Shown: piece by piece, positions 26,268 to 35,264 of the stretch
How positions within the stretch are numbered: position 1 is the stretch's first letter
Layout: each line of letters starts with the position of its first letter
Assembly: GCA_040755725.1 (NCBI GenBank)
Contig: JBFMAI010000039.1
Span: 62,001 to 126,000 of the forward strand
Source: JBFMAI01 sp040755725
GTDB lineage: Bacteria; Planctomycetota; Phycisphaerae; UBA1845; Fen-1342
Length of the DNA stretch: 64,000 nucleotides
Direction: 5' to 3'
Made by a program: the position numbers and the translations under genes
The notes under the pieces: generated by a model
Told to the model about the DNA's origin: nothing
What the model saw: only the letters and a program-made list of their open reading frames with translations
The model's database searches: none

Positions 26268-27654
26268 TGCGCTCCAGCGCCTGCCGCGTGCCTTCCAGCC
26301 GCCGGCCCAGCTCCTCCAGGGCGCGGACGGTGTCGCTGAAGGGATAGCCGGCGTCCTGCGGCTGCGCGAGGAACGTGTCAATGACCGGCCGCATCTGCAC
26401 GGCCAGGTCGTAGTCCGGGTTCGTGCCGGGAACGTACGCGCCGATGCTGACCAGGTCCTCGATGTCCCGCCAGATCGCCAGCACCCGCCGCACCGCGAGC
26501 GCGGCCTGCTGCTGCGCGGCACTCGTGACGTCGGGCGCCACGCGGCTGATGCTGTTGAGCACATCGACGGCGGGGTAATGACCGCGGTTGGCCAGGGTGC
26601 GCGACAACCAGATGTGTCCGTCGAGAATGCCGCGCACGGCGTCGGCCAACGGCTCGTCGATGTCATCCCCTTCCACGAGCACCGTGTAGATGCCGGTGAT
26701 GCTGCCGCGCGCCGTGCGACCCGCCCGCTCCAGCAGCCGCGGCAGGAGGGCGTACACGCTGGGCGGGTAGCCCTTCGCCGTCGGCGGCTCGCCCGCGGCC
26801 AGCCCGATCTGACGTTGGGCCATCGCCATGCGCGTCAGCGAGTCCATCAGCAGGAGCACGTCCAGGCCCTGGTCGCGGAAGTACTCGGCAATCGCGGTGG
26901 CGTGCAGGCAACTGCGCACGCGCAACGCCGGGGCCTCATCCGACGTGCACACCAGCACGACGCTGCGGGCCAGCCCGCCCGGACCGAGATGACGCTCAAT
27001 GAAGTCCCGCACCTCCCGCCCGCGCTCGCCGACCAGCACCACCACGCTCACATCGGCCTGCGTGTGCCGGCAGACCATCCCCATGAGCACGCTCTTGCCC
27101 ACGCCGGTACCGGCGAAGATCCCAAGGCGCTGGCCACGCCCCGCCGTCAGCAGCCCGTCGATCGACCGGACCCCCAATCCCAGCGGCTGGTCGATGGAGC
27201 GGCGCTCCAACGCCGGCGGCGCGCCGCGAAACAGTGGGTACCGGACGTTCAGGCGCGGCGGCGGGCGACCGTCCAACGGGCGGCCCTGCGCGTCGATGAC
27301 GCGGCCGAGCAGGTCGAAGCCGACGGGGACGCGCGGCGGGCCGCTGAGGCAGCGCACCGGGTCGTCGGGCGCAACGCCGGTGGCCTCCCCGAACACGGAG
27401 AGCACCGTCTGCCCCTCGCGTAGGGCGACGACCTCGGCGTCGAGCGGGCCGTGGTGCCGCGTCTGGATCACGCAGCGCGAACCGATCGGAACGGGCAGTC
27501 CCGCCGCCCCGACCATCAGGCCGCGGACCGCGCTGACGCGCCCCGCGATGTGCTCGCTGATGAGCGTTTCGACCTCGCGGGCCACCGCGGTGAACACGCT
27601 GTCCGACGGACGTGTCTGCGAAGGCGTCGCCACGAGCGAGGAGGCCGCACTCAT
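26233..27654 (-). CDS. fliI: Flagellar export ATPase FliI
   Basis: 473 residues. The Walker A motif AGTGVGKSVLMG lies at about residue 180 and the Walker B aspartate in VLLLMDSLTRMAMAQRQIGL, the diagnostic FliI/F1-beta signature. YPPSVYALLPRLLERAGRT follows. The enzyme hydrolyses ATP to drive or prime export and is held by FliH and FliJ. The last ten residues (RRNEEGRRQNAK at the extreme end) come from the inverted repeat element and extend a C-terminus that would otherwise end in the usual helical domain. It starts two bases before the fliH stop. Confidence 0.97.
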   Translation of the reverse strand: MSAASSLVATPSQTRPSDSVFTAVAREVETLISEHIAGRVSAVRGLMVGAAGLPVPIGSRCVIQTRHHGPLDAEVVALREGQTVLSVFGEATGVAPDDPVRCLSGPPRVPVGFDLLGRVIDAQGRPLDGRPPPRLNVRYPLFRGAPPALERRSIDQPLGLGVRSIDGLLTAGRGQRLGIFAGTGVGKSVLMGMVCRHTQADVSVVVLVGERGREVRDFIERHLGPGGLARSVVLVCTSDEAPALRVRSCLHATAIAEYFRDQGLDVLLLMDSLTRMAMAQRQIGLAAGEPPTAKGYPPSVYALLPRLLERAGRTARGSITGIYTVLVEGDDIDEPLADAVRGILDGHIWLSRTLANRGHYPAVDVLNSISRVAPDVTSAAQQQAALAVRRVLAIWRDIEDLVSIGAYVPGTNPDYDLAVQMRPVIDTFLAQPQDAGYPFSDTVRALEELGRRLEGTRQALERRNEEGRRQNAK

Positions 27655-27656
27655 GG

Positions 27657-28424
27657 TTACTCCTCGTCGGCGGCAGGCGTGGGGCCCCCGTCTCCCGCGG
27701 TCTCCGAGAGCGTCGTCGGGTGCTCACACAGAACGGAGGCAATGCGGTCGAGTTGCGTGCGGATGGTCGCGTCGATGCGCACCTCGCGGCAGCGCAGCAC
27801 GCAGCCGCCTCGCTCGACCGTGGGATCGGCCGCAATGGTCACGTGGGACTTGGCGCCCGCCTGTTCCAACCAAGCGGCGTCCGCCGTTTCCAGCAGCGCG
27901 TGATCGTCCGGGTGGAAGCGCAGCTCGACATCGCCGTGCTGCCGCACACGCTCCAGCAGTGCGCGGGCGTTGGCCTGGGCGGGGGCGGTCGAGCGGGAGC
28001 TCTCGATCTTGCACACGCGGCGGGCCACCGCCAAGGCGAGTTCGATGAGACCGGATTCGGCCGTGGCGAGCAGACTGCGCTTGGAGCGTTCAAACTCGGC
28101 CAAGCCGGCTTCCAAAGACCGGATCAGCTCGGCGACACGGCCCTGGGCCGCGGTGAGGGCTTCCTGGCGGGCCTCCTGAAAGGCGGCCTCACGGCCGGCG
28201 CGGCGGCCCTCGGCCACACCGTGTTGGTACGCTTCGTCGTAGCGGCGCTGCGCCTGCTGACGTACATGTTCCTCGGCGGCGGCGGCGCGCCGTTGTCCCT
28301 CGGCCAGGAGCTTCTGGGCCTCGGCGCGGGCGCGGGCGAGAATCGCCTTGGCCTCCGCTTCCATGTCCGGGAACGTGAACAGCCCGGGCGACGGGACGGA
28401 CTCGCGGCGAATCACACTGCCCAT
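27657..28424 (-). CDS. fliH: Flagellar export apparatus protein FliH
   Basis: 255 residues. An N-terminal helical region rich in Ala, Glu and Arg (about 18-95, with AILARARAEAQKLLAEGQRR) is followed by the FliH/VATPase-E-like C-domain: LIELALAVARRVCKIE, then VELRFHPDDHALLETAD and the last strand GCVLRCREVRIDATI. FliH forms the stator stalk binding FliI. It lies between fliG and fliI as usual. Confidence 0.9.
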   Translation of the reverse strand: MGSVIRRESVPSPGLFTFPDMEAEAKAILARARAEAQKLLAEGQRRAAAAEEHVRQQAQRRYDEAYQHGVAEGRRAGREAAFQEARQEALTAAQGRVAELIRSLEAGLAEFERSKRSLLATAESGLIELALAVARRVCKIESSRSTAPAQANARALLERVRQHGDVELRFHPDDHALLETADAAWLEQAGAKSHVTIAADPTVERGGCVLRCREVRIDATIRTQLDRIASVLCEHPTTLSETAGDGGPTPAADEE

Positions 28425-28445
28425 GCGCGAGGTCCTCCGGGACCG

Positions 28446-29486
28446 CTAGACGATCAGCTCGCCCTCGCCGCCGCGGCCGGCGATGATGACTTCGCCGGCG
28501 TCTTCGAGGCGGCGGACGACGTCGACGATCTTCTGCTGGGCGGCCTCGACGTCGCTGACGCGGACGGGGCCCATGTACTCCATCTCTTCCTGGATGAGCT
28601 GGCCGGCGCGCTCGGACATGTTGCTGAAGATCTTCTTCTTGAGGTCGTCGCTGGCCGTCTTGAGCGCCAGGGCCAGCTCCTCGTTCTCGACTTCCTTGAG
28701 CACCGCCTGGATGCCCTTGTCGTTGACGCGGATGATGTCCTCGAACACGAACATCAGGCGACGGATCTCCTCGACGAGCTGCGGGTTGTCCTCTTCGAGC
28801 CCTTCGAGGATGGCTTTCTCCGTGGCCCGGCCGGCCATGTTGAGGATCTCGGCAACGGCCTGCACGCCGCCCACGCGCTCGAAGCGCTCGCTCACGAGGC
28901 CGGCGAGACGCTTCTCCAGGCCGCGCTCGACCTCCTTGATGACGTCGGGGCTGGTCTGGTCCATGTTGGCGATGCGCGAGACGACTTCGATCTGGCGCTC
29001 GGTCGGCAGGGCGGAGAGGATGTCGGTGGCCATGCCCGGCGGCAGGTGCGACAACACCAGCGCGATGGTCTGGGGGTGCTCCTCCTGCAAGAACGTCACC
29101 AGGTTTTCTTTTTCCGTCTTCTGGAGGAAGTTGAACGGCTGCTCGTGGACTTGGTGCTCAATGATCGACATCACGCGCCGGGCGTCGTCGGGCGGCAGCG
29201 TCTTGGACAGCAGGGCCCGGGCCCACGACATCCCGCCGGCATCCACGTACTGCCGGGCCATGAGCAGGTTGTAGAACTCGCGGATGACGTGGTCGCGGAC
29301 TTCGGGCGAGACCGCGTCGATGGCGGCGATCTCGCGGGTGATCTCCTCGATCCGGTCCGCGTCCATGCCGCGCATGATCTTGGCCGCGGTATCCTGCTGT
29401 AGCGCGACCAGGAGCACGGCGGCCTTGCGGGCCCCGCTCAGGTCGTCAACGCTCTTGATTTCCGTGCGATAGGTACCGCGTCCCAT
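28446..29486 (-). CDS. fliG: Flagellar motor switch protein FliG
   Basis: 346 residues. All three domains are evident: the N-terminal FliF-binding part (RKAAVLLVALQQDTAAKIMR), the middle ARM domain with the EHPQTIALVLSHLPP motif, and the C-terminal torque helix (LALALKTASDDLKKKIFSNM followed by SERAGQLIQEEMEYMGPVR). The conserved charged residues for stator contact are in place, so rotation by an ion-driven stator is expected even though stator genes are not in this window. Confidence 0.97.
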   Translation of the reverse strand: MGRGTYRTEIKSVDDLSGARKAAVLLVALQQDTAAKIMRGMDADRIEEITREIAAIDAVSPEVRDHVIREFYNLLMARQYVDAGGMSWARALLSKTLPPDDARRVMSIIEHQVHEQPFNFLQKTEKENLVTFLQEEHPQTIALVLSHLPPGMATDILSALPTERQIEVVSRIANMDQTSPDVIKEVERGLEKRLAGLVSERFERVGGVQAVAEILNMAGRATEKAILEGLEEDNPQLVEEIRRLMFVFEDIIRVNDKGIQAVLKEVENEELALALKTASDDLKKKIFSNMSERAGQLIQEEMEYMGPVRVSDVEAAQQKIVDVVRRLEDAGEVIIAGRGGEGELIV

Positions 29487-29512
29487 CGGTCAGGGTCCCA
29501 CCAGTTAATGCC

Positions 29513-29593
29513 CAAGGAAAAGGGAAAAAGGAAAAAGAAGAAACGCATTTCTCCACGAGGGTCTTTCAATTCGGCCTTTTTCCTGTTTCATTT
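29513..29593. repeat. Purine-rich inverted repeat element in the fliF-fliG gap
   Basis: The left arm contains AAAAGGGAAAAAGGAAAAAG and the right arm CAATTCGGCCTTTTTCCTG. The element occupies nearly all of the 113-base gap between the fliF stop and the fliG start and belongs to the family at 18338-18432. Confidence 0.78.
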
Positions 29594-29599
29594 CACTAC

Positions 29600-31354
29600 T
29601 CACGGCGCTTCGTCACGGTACTGCTCGTTCCGCTGCACCCACTGCTCGGTCAGGGCCGCCACCATCTCCGGGTCGGCGTCCACCATCTGGGCAATCTGCT
29701 CGATCATCTTGCGCGTCTGCACGGTGGCGGCGTCCACCTCCTGCGCCACGAGCATCCCCTCGGCGACCGCCGACTGCTCGATGGGCGAGGCCAACTCCGC
29801 CTCCCGGCCCGGTGCGCCGGGCCCCGCGCCCGGCTCGCCGGCGTGTCGGCCGCCCCCCTGTCGCGCGATGCGCCCGGCCACGGTGGAAACATCGGCGGCC
29901 GCGGCTTTGGCGGCTTCGATCGCCTCTTTCGGCAAACCCAGCTCGAGCCCGAAGGCTTCGCCCACGTCCCCCTTGCGGGCCATGCGCAGCATCAGACCAA
30001 GCGACACCAGGGCCAGCAGGGCCAAGCCGGACTGCGGCCCATAGCGCTTCGCCAGATCGAACGCCTCTTCAAGCGTGCCCGACGGCCCCGTCACGCCGGG
30101 CTCGGTCGCGCTGTCGTAGTAGCGCGAGATGGCCACGTTCTCCTCGGCCTGCGGGACCACAAGCTGCACAACCTGACCCAGCAGACGTTTTCGCTCGCGT
30201 TCGAACACTTCCTCGATCCGGGCATCCGTCGGTGACTCCGCCGACGGGTTGGCCCGCCGGTACACGCCCTCCAGGTAGCTGTGCGACAGACTGATGGCGG
30301 CGGTCACGCGGGCCACGTCGCCCGGCGGCGTACTCTCGACACGTCGCGTGAGCCCGACCTCGGACTCGGTTTCGCTGGTTTCCTGTTCGTGGGACTCATT
30401 TTGGCCGCCGGCGCCGGCGGCCAAGCCGACGTTGGGCTGGACGCCGGGCTGATCGCTGGTGGCCCCGCGCACCGTCTGCTCGCGGCTGGTGCGTTCGGAC
30501 TTGGGGACGCCCTTGAGCGGCTGCTCGGTCTGGATGTTGCTGGTGGTGGAGTTGAGCGTCACCTGCACGCCGACGAGGGCCTTGGGGTCGGGAATGATCC
30601 CGCGGAGCTTCTGCGCGTAGCGCAGCTCCTCCTTGGCCAGCTTGCGATCAAGCTGGGTGGTGACTTCGTGTTCACTGTCCCAATCCAGGGCGACGCGGCC
30701 CGTCGTGGCATCCACCACCTCGACGTTGTGCGCCGGCAGCCCGGACACGGCGCCCGCCACCAGCCGGGCCGCCGCCAACGCCAACGTACGGGACACCTCC
30801 TGCCCGGACTTCATGACCAGCGTGACGCTGGCCGAGCTGGGCGGCTGCGTCCGCGTAAAGGACTTCTTTTGTGTGCCGAGGTTCAGGAAAACGCTGGCGC
30901 TGCGCACGCCGTTGAACTGCCGCAGCACCTGCTCCAACGCTTGCTGGAGCGCGAAGGTCCAGCGCCGGTTGCTCTCCTCCATCGAAATCCAGGGGTCGGA
31001 TTCCTTGATGAGGGCGGCGAAGCCGGCACTCGTGTCGGCGGGGAGCTTCTCCTGCTGCTGGAGCTGGGCGTAGAGGGCCTGGCGGTTGGCCGCGGCACGG
31101 ACATAGATGCGGCTCCCGCGCACCTCGAACGGTTCGTTCATGGCCTCCAGGCCGCCGCGCACGAGAGCCAGGTCGTCGGGCGACAGGTCTTGTTCGAGGA
31201 GCGGGACGTACTCCGGGCGGGCGGCCCATTGCACCAGGCCGATGAGGGAGACCGCGACCAAGGCCCCGCCGAGCAACAGCGCCACGCGCTGCGAGGAGTT
31301 GATGTCGCGCAGGCGTTGCAGGAGCTGGGCGATCAGTTGCTGGAGCGCTGCCAT
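29600..31354 (-). CDS. fliF: Flagellar MS-ring protein FliF
   Basis: 584 residues. Two membrane helices flank the periplasmic ring domains: VALLLGGALVAVSLIGLVQW (about 24-43) and SGLALLALVSLGLMLRMA (about 445-462). The ring-building motifs GLEAMNEPFEVRGSRIYVRA and VRSASVFLNLGTQKKSF are present. A Gln/Asn-rich loop lies near 310-330. The C-terminal cytoplasmic tail that binds FliG ends MVAALTEQWVQRNEQ. An inverted repeat separates it from fliG. Confidence 0.96.
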   Translation of the reverse strand: MAALQQLIAQLLQRLRDINSSQRVALLLGGALVAVSLIGLVQWAARPEYVPLLEQDLSPDDLALVRGGLEAMNEPFEVRGSRIYVRAAANRQALYAQLQQQEKLPADTSAGFAALIKESDPWISMEESNRRWTFALQQALEQVLRQFNGVRSASVFLNLGTQKKSFTRTQPPSSASVTLVMKSGQEVSRTLALAAARLVAGAVSGLPAHNVEVVDATTGRVALDWDSEHEVTTQLDRKLAKEELRYAQKLRGIIPDPKALVGVQVTLNSTTSNIQTEQPLKGVPKSERTSREQTVRGATSDQPGVQPNVGLAAGAGGQNESHEQETSETESEVGLTRRVESTPPGDVARVTAAISLSHSYLEGVYRRANPSAESPTDARIEEVFERERKRLLGQVVQLVVPQAEENVAISRYYDSATEPGVTGPSGTLEEAFDLAKRYGPQSGLALLALVSLGLMLRMARKGDVGEAFGLELGLPKEAIEAAKAAAADVSTVAGRIARQGGGRHAGEPGAGPGAPGREAELASPIEQSAVAEGMLVAQEVDAATVQTRKMIEQIAQMVDADPEMVAALTEQWVQRNEQYRDEAP

Positions 31355-31478
31355 CCTGCGGGCTCCGGGCGGACTCCGCCGCCCTCACTGCGTCAGGGTC
31401 GGCCCCGGAGGCCGGCCCGGCGTCCCCGTCCGTCGGCTCCGCCGACCGGCGCCCGCGCCGCACGCGGACTTCTGCCGC

Positions 31479-31787
31479 CTACACGCGCAACTGCTTCAGC
31501 TCGCTGTAGGCGTCCACGAGCTTGTTGCGAATCTCCATCAGGAGACTGAAAGCCACCTCCGCTTTGCGTGTGGTGGCCAGCACGGCCGTGATGTTGTCGC
31601 TCTCGCCGGTCAGCAGACTCTGCACGCCGGCGTCGGCCTCGGCCTGCATCCGGTTGACTTCCTCGATCTGCCGGCGAAGCAGGGCGGCGAACCCGTCGCC
31701 GCCGCCGGGTTGCGGCCGCAGGTCGGTTCCCGGCGGTCGGACCGGGTTGATCGGGCCCAACGGGGTGCTCGAAACCGGGTCAACCAT
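31479..31787 (-). CDS. fliE: Flagellar hook-basal body complex protein FliE
   Basis: 102 residues from the ATG at 31787, which has GGAGAG six bases upstream; a GTG eight codons earlier is in frame. The Pro/Gly-rich start is followed by the FliE core FAALLRRQIEEVNRMQAEAD, then the conserved TRKAEVAFSLLMEIRNKLVDAY. FliE links the MS ring to the rod. It lies between flgC (59 bases upstream) and fliF (124 bases downstream). Confidence 0.93.
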   Translation of the reverse strand: MVDPVSSTPLGPINPVRPPGTDLRPQPGGGDGFAALLRRQIEEVNRMQAEADAGVQSLLTGESDNITAVLATTRKAEVAFSLLMEIRNKLVDAYSELKQLRV

Positions 31788-31846
31788 GCCACTCTCCGCG
31801 GGCGGCGTCACCGGGCGCGCGGGCGCCGGCGACCCGCCTCACCGCA

Positions 31847-32245
31847 TCAGGCCAACAGCCGCAGCGCCTGCTGGACCATGCTCCGCGTGACATTCAACAT
31901 GCCCGCGTTCACGTCGTAGGCCCGACTGGCGGCCAGGGCGTCCACATACTCCATCGTGATGCTGACATTGGGGAGTTGAACGTAGCCGTCGGGACCGGCA
32001 TCCGCGTGCCCCGGGTCGTACTTGCGCCGGAACGGGCCGGGGTCGGTGCGGACCTCGTGAACGTGTACGCCGGGGCCGCCCCGCCCGTCGCCCGTCTGGA
32101 AGGTCACGTACCGGCGGCGGAACGGCTGGCGGGAACCATCGGCCTGCCGGGTGACCTCGGCATTGGCGATGTTGCCGGCGATGACGTCCATGCGGATGCG
32201 CTGGGCGGTCAGGGCCGACGTGCTGGTGTCCAAGGCACGGATCAT
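31847..32245 (-). CDS. flgC: Flagellar rod protein FlgC
   Basis: 132 residues. The N-terminal rod signature reads LDTSTSALTAQRIRMDVIAG followed by NIANAEVTR, and the C-terminal helix YDVNAGMLNVTRSMVQQALRL matches rod proteins. The centre contains YVQLPNVSITMEYVDALAA. The start overlaps the flgB stop by four bases (ATGA), so translation is coupled. It forms part of the proximal rod. Confidence 0.96.
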   Translation of the reverse strand: MIRALDTSTSALTAQRIRMDVIAGNIANAEVTRQADGSRQPFRRRYVTFQTGDGRGGPGVHVHEVRTDPGPFRRKYDPGHADAGPDGYVQLPNVSITMEYVDALAASRAYDVNAGMLNVTRSMVQQALRLLA

Positions 32246-32679
32246 TCAACGCGTCCTCGTATGGCCCGCAGGAGGCTCTGGAAGCGCCCGCGCAGGAAGC
32301 TGGTCGTGACCTCGTACGACAGGCCGTTCTGCGCTACGTCCGCCAGGAGCCGCTCCAGCCGGACGTTGGTGCCGTCGTGAAACAGGACGTTGGCCGCGGG
32401 CTCCTCGACCGGCCGGGCCCGCAGGTGTCCGTCCGGCCCCGGCGCGAATTGCGCGTTGCCGCGCAATTCCAGCCGGCGGGCTCGCGTCCGCTGCCCGCGT
32501 TCCAGGGCCTCCTTCAGCGACGCCTCGAACGCCGCCGGATCGAGCCGCTTGGTCGCGTAGTCGGGCGTGTCCACGTTGGCGATGTTCTCGGCCAGGACTT
32601 TGTGGCGTTGCTCGGCGAACTGAGCGGCGAGCTCGATCGCGTGCGTCGTGCGGGAAGCCGTCAGCCGGTCGATCCACAT
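32242..32679 (-). CDS. flgB: Flagellar rod protein FlgB
   Basis: 145 residues from the ATG at 32679, with AGGACT upstream and a sigma-54 promoter ending about 42 bases before it; a start 57 bases further up would overlap that promoter and is rejected. The motif HKVLAENIANVDTPDYATKR is the FlgB form of the rod signature, and a C-terminal helix near SYEVTTSFLRGRFQSLLRAI closes the protein. It is the first structural gene of the operon. Confidence 0.95.
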   Translation of the reverse strand: MWIDRLTASRTTHAIELAAQFAEQRHKVLAENIANVDTPDYATKRLDPAAFEASLKEALERGQRTRARRLELRGNAQFAPGPDGHLRARPVEEPAANVLFHDGTNVRLERLLADVAQNGLSYEVTTSFLRGRFQSLLRAIRGRVE

Positions 32680-32720
32680 GGCCGAAGTCCTGTCAGCGGG
32701 CGCTCTCGGAAGTCCCCGTT

Positions 32721-32735
32721 GCAAGCCGCGTGCCA
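32721..32735 (-). promoter_or_regulatory. Sigma-54 promoter upstream of flgB
   Basis: Read on the minus strand the bases are TGGCAC, five bases, then TTGC followed by A, a full match to the -24/-12 consensus TGGCACG-N4-TTGCW with the correct spacing. The expected start point lies about 30 bases before the flgB ATG, leaving room for its AGGACT ribosome site. A GAFTGA-bearing activator gene ends 187 bases upstream. This is the only full-consensus site noticed by eye in an intergenic space of the window. Confidence 0.88.
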
Positions 32736-32780
32736 CGGACGGAAGGGCCCGCGCGGAGGCGGCAGCGTCGAGTCAGGGAG

Positions 32781-32856
32781 CGAAAAGGCAAGCATGCAAA
32801 ATGAAAGACGGCGGCTTGCGTCACGCTTGCTTCATTCTTCCTTTTGCGTCTGGCCT
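32781..32856. repeat. Purine-rich inverted repeat element upstream of the flgB promoter
   Basis: The left arm has GAAAAGGCAAGCATGCAAAA and the right arm TTCATTCTTCCTTTTGCG, flanking GGCTTGCG/CGCTTGC. It lies 45-120 bases upstream of the sigma-54 promoter, where activator sites would be expected, and just beyond the end of the regulator gene. Confidence 0.7.
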
Positions 32857-32921
32857 TGGTCCGCACGCCAAAGCGAGGCCATGCAGCCCACCACTGGCGT
32901 GGTGGGTTCGGTTGGCGACAC

Positions 32922-34328
32922 CTAGGGGACCAGCACGGGAATGCGGCGACGACGTTCCTCGTGGAAACTGCCTTCCTCACGCCACTTCTTGAGCTTCAGG
33001 CCCAGGGTGCGCAGACCGATGCCCAGGGCCCGGGCCGTCTTCTCGCGGTGTCCGGCGAAGCGCTCCAACGTCCGCAGGATGAGGTCGCGCTCGGCGTCCA
33101 TGAGGATCTGGCCGTCGCGGTACTGGAGTCCCTGGGCCGTCGCGGTGGCGGTCTTCAGCGGCCCGTGCAGCAGCGGCGCGACGGTGGCGGCGGTGACTTC
33201 GCGGCCGGCCTCTAGAACGCAGACCCGCTCGCACAGGTTCTCCAGTTCACGAACATTGCCGGGCCAGGCGTAGTCCTGGAGCATCTGGATGGCGTCCGGC
33301 GTGAAGCGGGGCCGGTCGCGGCCTTCGCGCCCGACCGCCCGCGTGACAAAGTGGTCCATCAGCAGTGGAATGTCCTCGCGGCGATCGCGGAGCGGCGGAA
33401 CCTCGATCGGCAGGACGCTGAGGCGATAGTAGAGGTCCTCGCGGAAGCGGGCCTTGGCCGCCCAGTCCCGGAGGTCGCGGTTCGTGGTGGCGATGACGCG
33501 CACGTCCACGCGCCGCGTGACCGAGCTGCCGACACGTTCGTACTCGTGCTCTTGCAGAACGCGGAGCAACTTGGCCTGGAGCGGGGGCGCGATCTCGGAC
33601 ACCTCGTCCAGCAGGAGCGTGCCGCCGTCGGCCAGCTCAAAGCGGCCCTTGCGCATGCGGTCCGCGCCGGTGAAGGCCCCCTTCTCGTGGCCGAAGAGCT
33701 CACTCTCCAGCAGCGTGGGCGACAGGGCCGCGCAATTCACGCACAGCATCGGCTGACTGGCCCGCGGCGAGGCGGCGTGGATGGCCCGGGCGATGACCTC
33801 CTTGCCGGTGCCGCTTTCGCCGGTGATCAGCACGGTCGCGGAGCTCTGGGCCACGCGCTGGACCTTCTCCAGCACGGGGCGCATGGTGGGCGACTGGCCG
33901 ATCAGGTCGCGGTCGCGGTTGAGGTCCTCGATCGTGCGCCGGAGGATCTCGTTATCGCGCAGGAGAGTACGTTCGCGCAGGGCGCGCTCGATGACGATTT
34001 CGATCTCCTGGCCGTCGAAGGGCTTCTGGATGTAGTCGAACGCCCCGAGCTTCATGGCCTCGACCGCAGTCGGTACGGAGGCGTGCGCGGTCATGAGCAC
34101 GACGGGGACGTCGATGCCCAGGCGGCGCAGTTCGCGCAGCAGGGCGACGCCGTCCAGACCGGGCATGCGCAGGTCCGTCAGGATGACGTCAAAGGACTGC
34201 TGCTTGATCATGGTCAGGGCTTCCTGGGCGCCCTCGTAGGTGAGCACCTTGTGGTCGAGGGCGGCCAGGGTGGCCTGAAGCGAATCCCGCATCATCGCCT
34301 GGTCGTCAATCACGCAAATGCAAGCCAT
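32922..34328 (-). CDS. NtrC-family sigma-54 response regulator (FlgR/FlrC-like)
   Basis: 468 residues from the ATG at 34328, with GGAGAAACC before it. The receiver domain has Asp52 in VILTDLRMPG. The AAA+ domain carries Walker A GESGTGKEVIARAIH and the sigma-54-contacting GAFTGA loop in HEKGAFTGADRM, with LLLDEVSEI following. A Fis-type helix-turn-helix lies near the C-terminus (GHREKTARALGIGLRTLGLK). It follows its probable kinase by 14 bases and lies directly upstream of the sigma-54 promoter of flgB, so it is the likely activator of the flagellar operon. Confidence 0.95.
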   Translation of the reverse strand: MACICVIDDQAMMRDSLQATLAALDHKVLTYEGAQEALTMIKQQSFDVILTDLRMPGLDGVALLRELRRLGIDVPVVLMTAHASVPTAVEAMKLGAFDYIQKPFDGQEIEIVIERALRERTLLRDNEILRRTIEDLNRDRDLIGQSPTMRPVLEKVQRVAQSSATVLITGESGTGKEVIARAIHAASPRASQPMLCVNCAALSPTLLESELFGHEKGAFTGADRMRKGRFELADGGTLLLDEVSEIAPPLQAKLLRVLQEHEYERVGSSVTRRVDVRVIATTNRDLRDWAAKARFREDLYYRLSVLPIEVPPLRDRREDIPLLMDHFVTRAVGREGRDRPRFTPDAIQMLQDYAWPGNVRELENLCERVCVLEAGREVTAATVAPLLHGPLKTATATAQGLQYRDGQILMDAERDLILRTLERFAGHREKTARALGIGLRTLGLKLKKWREEGSFHEERRRRIPVLVP

Positions 34329-34342
34329 GGTTTCTCCTTGAC

Positions 34343-35233
34343 CTACGCGGCGCTGAACTGGCGCTCGGCGGCGCCCGGCCCCTCCGCCTCGGTCGCCGAC
34401 GCCTCGGGCAACCACACCACGAACACCGCTCCGCCCCCCGGCCGGTTGGCCGCCTGCAACCGCCCGCCGTACGCTTCCGTCAGTCGGTGGGCGATCGTCA
34501 GCCCCAAGCCGGTCCCGTGCTGCTTGGTGGTGAAGAAGGGGTCGAAAATGCGATGCTGGATTTCCTCAGGCAGCCCGGTGCCCTCGTCGATGACGCGAAT
34601 GGCCACCTGCCCGCCTTCCACGTCGGCCCGCAGGCGCACGACGCGTCCGGGCGGGGACGCCTCGGCCGCGTTCACGACGAGATTCACCAGGATCCGTTGC
34701 AGGCCGCCCGGGTCGGCGCGCACGGCGAGCGTCGTTCCGGGAGGGTCGATTTGCAGCTCGACGCGGCACACCGTGATGGTCTTGAGGGTCGCGTCGCGGA
34801 CGCGCGCGAACAGATCGGCCACCGGGCACGCGGCGAGCTGGCGGTCGCGCGGGGCCAGGGCCAGCGTGTCCTGAACGACGGCCTCAATGGCCTGAATCCC
34901 GGCCTCGATCTTCTCGATGAGCTGGGTCGCGTGCGACAGGCGGTGCGCCCGGCACTCGTTCCGCAGGAGCCCGCTATAAAGCTGGATCGCCCCCAGCGGA
35001 TTGCGCACTTCGTGCGCGACGCCGGCGGCCAGTTCGCCCAGGGCCGCCAGCCGGCGCCGCAGCTCCAGCTCGCGGTCCTTGCTGGCCAGCTCCTCCCGCA
35101 ACCGCACGACCTCCTGTTGGAGGGCCTGGTGCGTGCGTTGCAGGCGGGCCGTCACGTCCATGTACTCGCGCAGCACGTCCGACAGCTCGTCGCCGCCGCT
35201 GGCCGGCGCCGGGTTGGGCGTGGGGGCCGTCAT
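34343..35233 (-). CDS. Soluble sensor histidine kinase (FlgS/FlrB-like)
   Basis: 296 residues from the ATG at 35233, with AGGAG nine bases upstream. There is no membrane helix. An N-terminal coiled coil (about 15-60) is followed by the H box ELAAGVAHEVRNPLGAI with phosphoacceptor His74, the N box ILVNLVVNAAEAS, the G1 box DEGTGLP and the G2 box GTGLGLTIAHR. Short cytoplasmic kinases of this sort pair with NtrC-type flagellar regulators, and its gene is 14 bases upstream of one. The signal may be assembly of the export gate, as known for Helicobacter and Campylobacter FlgS. Confidence 0.93.
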   Translation of the reverse strand: MTAPTPNPAPASGGDELSDVLREYMDVTARLQRTHQALQQEVVRLREELASKDRELELRRRLAALGELAAGVAHEVRNPLGAIQLYSGLLRNECRAHRLSHATQLIEKIEAGIQAIEAVVQDTLALAPRDRQLAACPVADLFARVRDATLKTITVCRVELQIDPPGTTLAVRADPGGLQRILVNLVVNAAEASPPGRVVRLRADVEGGQVAIRVIDEGTGLPEEIQHRIFDPFFTTKQHGTGLGLTIAHRLTEAYGGRLQAANRPGGGAVFVVWLPEASATEAEGPGAAERQFSAA

Positions 35234-35264
35234 CCGTGACTCCTGTCGCGCGGCGGGGCCGAAC

